A DNA stretch of 8,619 nt. Origin: Caldilineaceae bacterium. GTDB lineage: Bacteria; Chloroflexota; Anaerolineae; Caldilineales; Caldilineaceae. Below, in pieces: positions 6,763-8,619 of the stretch. The DNA lies in assembly GCA_026645635.1 (NCBI GenBank), contig JAPKMV010000109.1:1-8619 (forward strand), in the 5' to 3' direction. The notes under the pieces were generated by a model, which worked only from the letters and a program-made list of their open reading frames with translations, was not told the DNA's origin and made no database searches. The translations under genes were made by a program, and so were the position numbers. Numbering within the stretch: the stretch's first letter is position 1; every line of letters starts with the position of its first letter.

Positions 6763-6783
6763 GTAGGCGCTGGCCCCGCCTAC
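6763..6783 (-). terminator. Hairpin at the end of the response regulator gene
   Basis: A 7-bp perfect stem (GTAGGCG at 6763-6769 against CGCCTAC at 6777-6783) with a 7-nt loop includes the stop codon of the response regulator. Read on the - strand, it is not followed by a T-run, so it is at best a weak intrinsic terminator or an mRNA-end stabiliser. Confidence 0.35.
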
Positions 6784-7409
6784 ACCAAATGCAACTCCTG
6801 CGCCACCACCGCGGCCTGCGTGCGGTTGGCGACGTTGAGCTTGGTGAGGATGCTGGTCACGTGGGAGCGTACGGTGGTGGGGCTGATGAACAGTGCCTGG
6901 CCGATCTCCGGGTTGGACTTGCCCTGGACGAGCAGGCGCAGCACGTCAAGTTCGCGCGCGGTGAAGTGGCTGCCCGTGGGCGCGGGCGCCTGCGGCTGCA
7001 GCAGTTCCGTCGCCAGTTCCTGGGGCAGCGACAGGCGCCCCCGGTGTACGCTGCGGATGGCGTCGAAGAGGTCGTCGGGCGAGGAGTCCTTGAGCAGGTA
7101 GCCGAGCGCGCCGGCCTGGAGCGCAGCCGTCACCTTTTCCCGCTCGCCAAAGCTGGTCAGCACCAGGATGCGCGCCGCCGGGTTCTGCGCCTTGATACGG
7201 GCGATCGCCGCCGTCCCGTCCATCTCCGGCATGATCAAATCCATCAGGATCACATCCGGCTGCAGCGCCTGCGCCAGTTCGACCGCCTCGCGCCCGTTGG
7301 CGGCCTCCCCCACCACTGTCATGCCGTTGCGCGGGACGAGCAGCGCCGCCAGCCCCTGCCGCACCACAAAGTGATCGTCCGCAACCAGCACGCGAATCAA
7401 TTCGGCCAT
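6780..7409 (-). CDS. NarL/FixJ-family response regulator (REC + LuxR-type HTH)
   Basis: This 209-aa transcription factor has a receiver domain at about 5-120 and a LuxR-type helix-turn-helix at about 149-206. The acidic pocket D11-D12, phosphoacceptor D57 (in L-M-D-L-I-M-P), T85 and K107 are all in place. The DNA-binding part has the usual F-T-A-R-E-L-D-V-L-R-L-L start and the S-N-P-E-I-G-Q-A-L-F-I-S recognition region. It should be phosphorylated by the kinase encoded 2 nt upstream and then bind promoter DNA as a dimer. The ATG at 7409 has GGAGA 7 nt before it, inside the end of the kinase gene. Such pairs answer envelope, redox or nutrient cues; the signal and target genes cannot be read here. 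It could in principle act on the following defence genes, but nothing in the sequence shows that. Confidence 0.95.
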   Translation of the reverse strand: MAELIRVLVADDHFVVRQGLAALLVPRNGMTVVGEAANGREAVELAQALQPDVILMDLIMPEMDGTAAIARIKAQNPAARILVLTSFGEREKVTAALQAGALGYLLKDSSPDDLFDAIRSVHRGRLSLPQELATELLQPQAPAPTGSHFTARELDVLRLLVQGKSNPEIGQALFISPTTVRSHVTSILTKLNVANRTQAAVVAQELHLV

Positions 7410-7411
7410 GA

Positions 7412-8619
7412 TCAGGTCTCCACTGGATAGGGAATCACGGCATCCACCTGGGTGCCGCGGCCCGGTGCGCTGGCGATGGCAAGCTGCCCGTGCAGCCGGG
7501 CGACCCGCTCGCGCAGGTTGCGCAGCCCCAGACCGCCTGTGCGCTGGGTCAGATCGAAGCCCTTGCCATCGTCGGCAATGCGCAGGTGCAACTGGCTGTC
7601 CATCGTTTCCAGCAGCACACTGAGACGGCTGGCCGCGGCATGTTTGATCACATTGTTCAGCCCCTCGACGATGACGTGGTAGAGTTCCACCTCGGCGCGG
7701 GGCGACAGCGCGGGCAGTTCCTCCAGATGCACGTCCAGCCGCAAGCCGACGCGGCGTTCGACAGTGTCCAGCCGCAGTTGGATGGCGCGCGTCAGCCCTT
7801 CGTGCTCCAGGTCGGCGGGGCGCAGCTCGTAAAGGAGCAGGCGCATCTCGCGCAGAGCGTGGAGGGTGTTGCGCTCCAGTTCGACCAGGCTGTAGGCAAG
7901 GCGCGCCGCGTCGCCATCTTCGGCGGCTTCGCGGCCGGCGCGGCTGAAGAGCGTCAGGCCGTAGAGCGACTGCGTGACCGAGTCGTGCAGGTCGCGTGCG
8001 AGCCGCTGGCGCTCCTCGACCACCGCCATGGATTCAGCCTGTCTACGCAGCCGCAGGGTTTCCAGCATCAGGCCCAGTTGTTCCGCCAGTGCGGTGGCCA
8101 GCGCGATCTCGTCGAGACCGTAGCCGCGGTTGGTGAAGCGGTAGCAGCTCAGCAGCCCCATGACCTGGCTGCCGATCTTGATCTGTGCGCCGAGATAGGT
8201 CCGAAAGCCTGCCGGCCGGAACGCCGGCGGGAGGAGCGTCAGCGCGGCCAGGTCGGTCGTCACCAGCGGGTCGCTGGCCTGCTGCATCCAGCGCGCAAAG
8301 CCTGCGGTCAGCGGCGCCGTGTGCAGCCGCGCGGCAGCGTCATTGGGCAGGTTCTGTTGACCGGCCATTTCCAGCGCAGTGTGTGCAGCGTCGAACAGGT
8401 GGATGCAGAGCGCCCGGCTGCGCGTGACTTCCATGATGCGCGGCATGACCTGCGCAAAGACATCGTGCAGATCGGTGACCTGCCCAGCCAGCAGGGTCAG
8501 GTCGAAGAAAGTCACCAACTCGTCGGTGCGCGCAGCCACGCGCTGCTCCAGCGTATCGACCAGTTGGCGGATCTCAGCCTCCGCCTGGGTGCGCATGGCG
8601 ATCTCGGTCTGAAGCTGCG
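7412..8619 (-). CDS. GAF-containing sensor histidine kinase of the NarX/DegS class, N-terminus outside the window
   Basis: About 400 residues are visible. Counting from the in-frame Met at 8596, a coiled-coil-like linker comes first (L-E-Q-R-V-A-A-R-T-D-E-L at 16-27), then a GAF-like domain (about 35-180) and a HisKA_3 dimerisation region with the phospho-acceptor H204 in A-R-D-L-H-D-S. The HATPase_c domain follows, with its N box E311-G-L-N-N at 311-315 plus K318-H319, G1 box D-D-G-K-G-F-D at 342-348 and G2 box G-G-L-G-L-R-N at 354-360. All catalytic elements are intact. The frame stays open past that Met to the window edge and continues the same helical linker, so the real start and any membrane sensor or HAMP domain lie beyond position 8619. 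It phosphorylates the response regulator encoded 2 nt downstream. The GAF domain may sense a small ligand or redox state, which is not readable. The kinase class is sure; the signal is unknown. Confidence 0.94.
   Translation of the reverse strand, partial: QLQTEIAMRTQAEAEIRQLVDTLEQRVAARTDELVTFFDLTLLAGQVTDLHDVFAQVMPRIMEVTRSRALCIHLFDAAHTALEMAGQQNLPNDAAARLHTAPLTAGFARWMQQASDPLVTTDLAALTLLPPAFRPAGFRTYLGAQIKIGSQVMGLLSCYRFTNRGYGLDEIALATALAEQLGLMLETLRLRRQAESMAVVEERQRLARDLHDSVTQSLYGLTLFSRAGREAAEDGDAARLAYSLVELERNTLHALREMRLLLYELRPADLEHEGLTRAIQLRLDTVERRVGLRLDVHLEELPALSPRAEVELYHVIVEGLNNVIKHAAASRLSVLLETMDSQLHLRIADDGKGFDLTQRTGGLGLRNLRERVARLHGQLAIASAPGRGTQVDAVIPYPVET
7417..7421 (-). promoter_or_regulatory. 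Ribosome binding site of the response regulator gene
   Basis: On the - strand, GGAGA lies 7 nt before the ATG at 7409 and just before the stop of the kinase gene, which fits translation of the regulator coupled to that of the kinase. Confidence 0.6.

Larger units (their letters stand above)
6608..6779. other. Intergenic gap between the two-component pair and the defence genes
   Basis: This 172-bp stretch is the longest gap without a gene in the window. It holds the hairpin, the putative promoter and the inverted repeat described separately. I see no small gene, tRNA, insertion sequence end or direct repeat that would mark an insertion junction. Confidence 0.6.

Overview
The window is GC-rich bacterial DNA with compact, mostly operonic genes. 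The Shine-Dalgarno sites, the NarL-type two-component pair, the membrane-anchored diheme cytochrome c and the protein style suggest an environmental bacterium, possibly of the Chloroflexota. That placement is an impression from family flavour, not a computed result. No tRNA, rRNA, insertion sequence or CRISPR array is visible.

Layout. (1) On the + strand, positions 21-1414, a DinB/YfiT-like protein gene overlaps a membrane-anchored diheme cytochrome c gene by four bases (ATGA). (2) The other four genes lie on the - strand and are read from right to left. A GAF-containing histidine kinase, whose N-terminus runs off the right edge, is followed 2 nt later by a NarL/FixJ response regulator. (3) After a 172-bp gap come three tightly packed genes. 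They encode an AAA_21/OLD-like ATPase, a DUF4276 protein overlapping it by 8 bp, and, 5 nt further on, a large single-chain restriction-modification enzyme with a nuclease-like N-terminus, an N6-adenine methylase core and a Type ISP-like C-terminal specificity region. This gene ends 51 bp from the convergent cytochrome gene.

How they work together. The ATPase and DUF4276 pair looks like a two-gene OLD/PARIS-style ATPase plus TOPRIM-like effector. Its packing into one apparent transcription unit with a self-contained restriction-modification enzyme suggests a composite anti-phage defence operon: modification-dependent restriction plus a possible abortive-infection or guard arm. This is the most interesting content of the window. 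The segment coding the enzyme's presumed target-recognition region drops to about 48% GC, against roughly 70-75% in the neighbouring methylase core, as expected if specificity was swapped by recombination. The gap in front of the ATPase holds a hairpin at the end of the response regulator gene and a plausible sigma70-type promoter, so the defence genes are probably transcribed apart from the two-component system. The DinB and cytochrome pair and the two-component pair look like ordinary chromosomal flanks.
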